Below are positions 63,283 to 64,000 of a DNA stretch of 64,000 nt, one piece after another. Position numbers and translations under genes: made by a program. The notes under the pieces are model-generated. The model saw only the letters and a list, made by a program, of their open reading frames with translations, had not been told where the DNA came from and made no database searches. This DNA comes from Hygrocybe punicea. Taxonomy: Eukaryota > Basidiomycota > Agaricomycetes > Agaricales > Hygrophoraceae. Position 1 is the stretch's first letter; the number at the start of each line of letters is the position of its first letter. The stretch covers positions 1,612,001-1,676,000 of the forward strand of contig OY744472.1 in the NCBI GenBank assembly GCA_963556145.1, in the 5' to 3' direction.

Positions 63283-64000
63283 ATGGCGGAAGATATAATC
63301 CATGAAGTGGACGAAATTGTGCCACGCAATATACATCTCACCACTGCTTTGTACGTGATGGACAACTATTACAACTTCAAGGGTGCATGTTAGCAATATC
63401 CACCATATATATACTGGCTAGTATTTGACACCAAATTGACAGCTGAACATCTGCAGGAAATCATATCTGCACGCTTAGACGATGATGAAAGTCAGCTTGC
63501 GAAGGCCACAAACGTAAGTCATTGGATTTGAAAAGGTATATCATATTGACCGCATTGCCAGATTGCAAATGTCAATATTGTGCATGTTGACTCTCCAAAT
63601 TGCTGGAAGTTTACACTTCCAACCAATGATGAATCCGAACATCAAGAATTGGTATTAAGTTTGCAAGCGATTTTGGTGGCGAAAGATCTTCCACCCATAA
63701 CAACCAGGTATGTGCTAAATTCGTATCAATTCCTTGAATACCATTCTGATGAATCACTGCAATAGTCAACCAGAACGCCGAACGCCCTTCATACGTCAAA
63801 GCATAGTCGTAACTGGCCTTGATACAACGGGCTTTCAATCCTATATCGATAACCTTCGGATTCTGCACCAGAAACTGGCTCGTCAATTTCCTGACAAAGC
63901 AATGCAAGCTTTTACGCCTTCTACATACATGGATTACATGGCACTCGCAATAGGAACCCGATATTTCACTGATCGCCGACATGACAACACTTCCTCTCAC
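63283..64000 (+). pseudogene. Gene D: unrecognised gene, runs off window, one in-frame stop
   Basis: ATG 63283 gives MAEDIIHEVDEIVPRNIHLT, ALYVMDNYYNFKGAC, then TAG at 63391-63393 and, in the same frame, QYPPYIYWLVFDTKLTAEHL. Exon 1 ends at 63513 (GTAAGT). Exon 2 (63562-63706) has NIVHVDSPNCWKFTLPTNDE and LQAILVAKDLPPITT. Exon 3 (from 63766) is open to the window end: PERRTPFIRQSIVVTGLDTT, NLRILHQKLARQFPDKAMQA, YMDYMALAIGTRYFTDRR. Phases match at both junctions, so the exon model is good. The TAG could come from CAG. Not recognised as any family; the 3' end is missing. Confidence 0.5.

Noticed and set aside
1..64000. tRNA, rRNA or other structured RNA genes
   Set aside because: No cloverleaf-type sequence with the conserved GGTTCRANYC box and matching stems was noticed on either strand; a dedicated scan was not possible.

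Overview
The window is repeat-dense chromatin from a filamentous basidiomycete, most likely an Agaricomycete. The evidence is a set of element families that are typical of that class: a Plavaka transposase, a KDZ transposase with its CxC cysteine-cluster region, a MULE transposase of the agaricomycete type, a giant single-ORF Helitron, a Tad-like LINE and a Ty3/gypsy element. GT-AG introns are short (about 45-65 bp). The species cannot be fixed from the sequence.

From 1 to about 35,100 the window is one nest of insertions that can be unpicked at base level. The outermost layer is a Plavaka transposase gene (about 421-3934, resuming at 34592-35090). A MULE DNA transposon (3935-34584) sits inside its coding sequence. 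The MULE transposase gene (4050-5560, 30225-30444, 31639-32569) is itself cut by a Ty3/gypsy retrotransposon on the minus strand (5561-30224, two LTRs of exactly 761 bp) and by a hAT-like non-autonomous element (30445-31630). A second hAT-like element (33224-34303) lies in the MULE's G-rich minisatellite end. The gypsy element was in turn hit by a 6.6 kb perfect palindrome (about 7097-13684, with a 100-N assembly gap at its centre), a solo LTR (18580-19950) and a Tad-like LINE (23199-29592, which splits the right LTR). The gypsy element also carries two plus-strand accessory genes, antisense to gag-pol, that encode Zn2Cys6-like cysteine clusters with coiled-coil tails.

From 35249 to 45321 lies a 10.1 kb KDZ-type transposon with a 9-bp target duplication and terminal inverted repeats. 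It carries a CxC-KDZ transposase gene and an upstream partner gene on the minus strand. The partner gene is interrupted by a miniature LTR element (40553-43061, 161-bp LTRs) and a third hAT-like element (43195-44342). After it come a tandem duplication, a broken MFS transporter gene (45765-46243) cut off by a satellite-like array related to the palindrome ends (46244-46830), and a Helitron (3' end at 47086) whose 2,581-codon replicase/helicase ORF is intact.

From 55,989 to the end the sequence changes to intron-rich genes with no obvious transposon character: A (minus), B (plus, ATP-grasp-like), C (minus) and D (plus, runs off the window). Apart from B I cannot assign them to families. Older elements (gypsy, LINE, Plavaka) carry many nonsense codons that look like CGA to TGA or CAG to TAG changes, while the Helitron ORF has none. 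This suggests cytosine deamination or a RIP-like process acting on the older layers. All splice sites, insertion boundaries and family calls come from reading the sequence; no database search was run.
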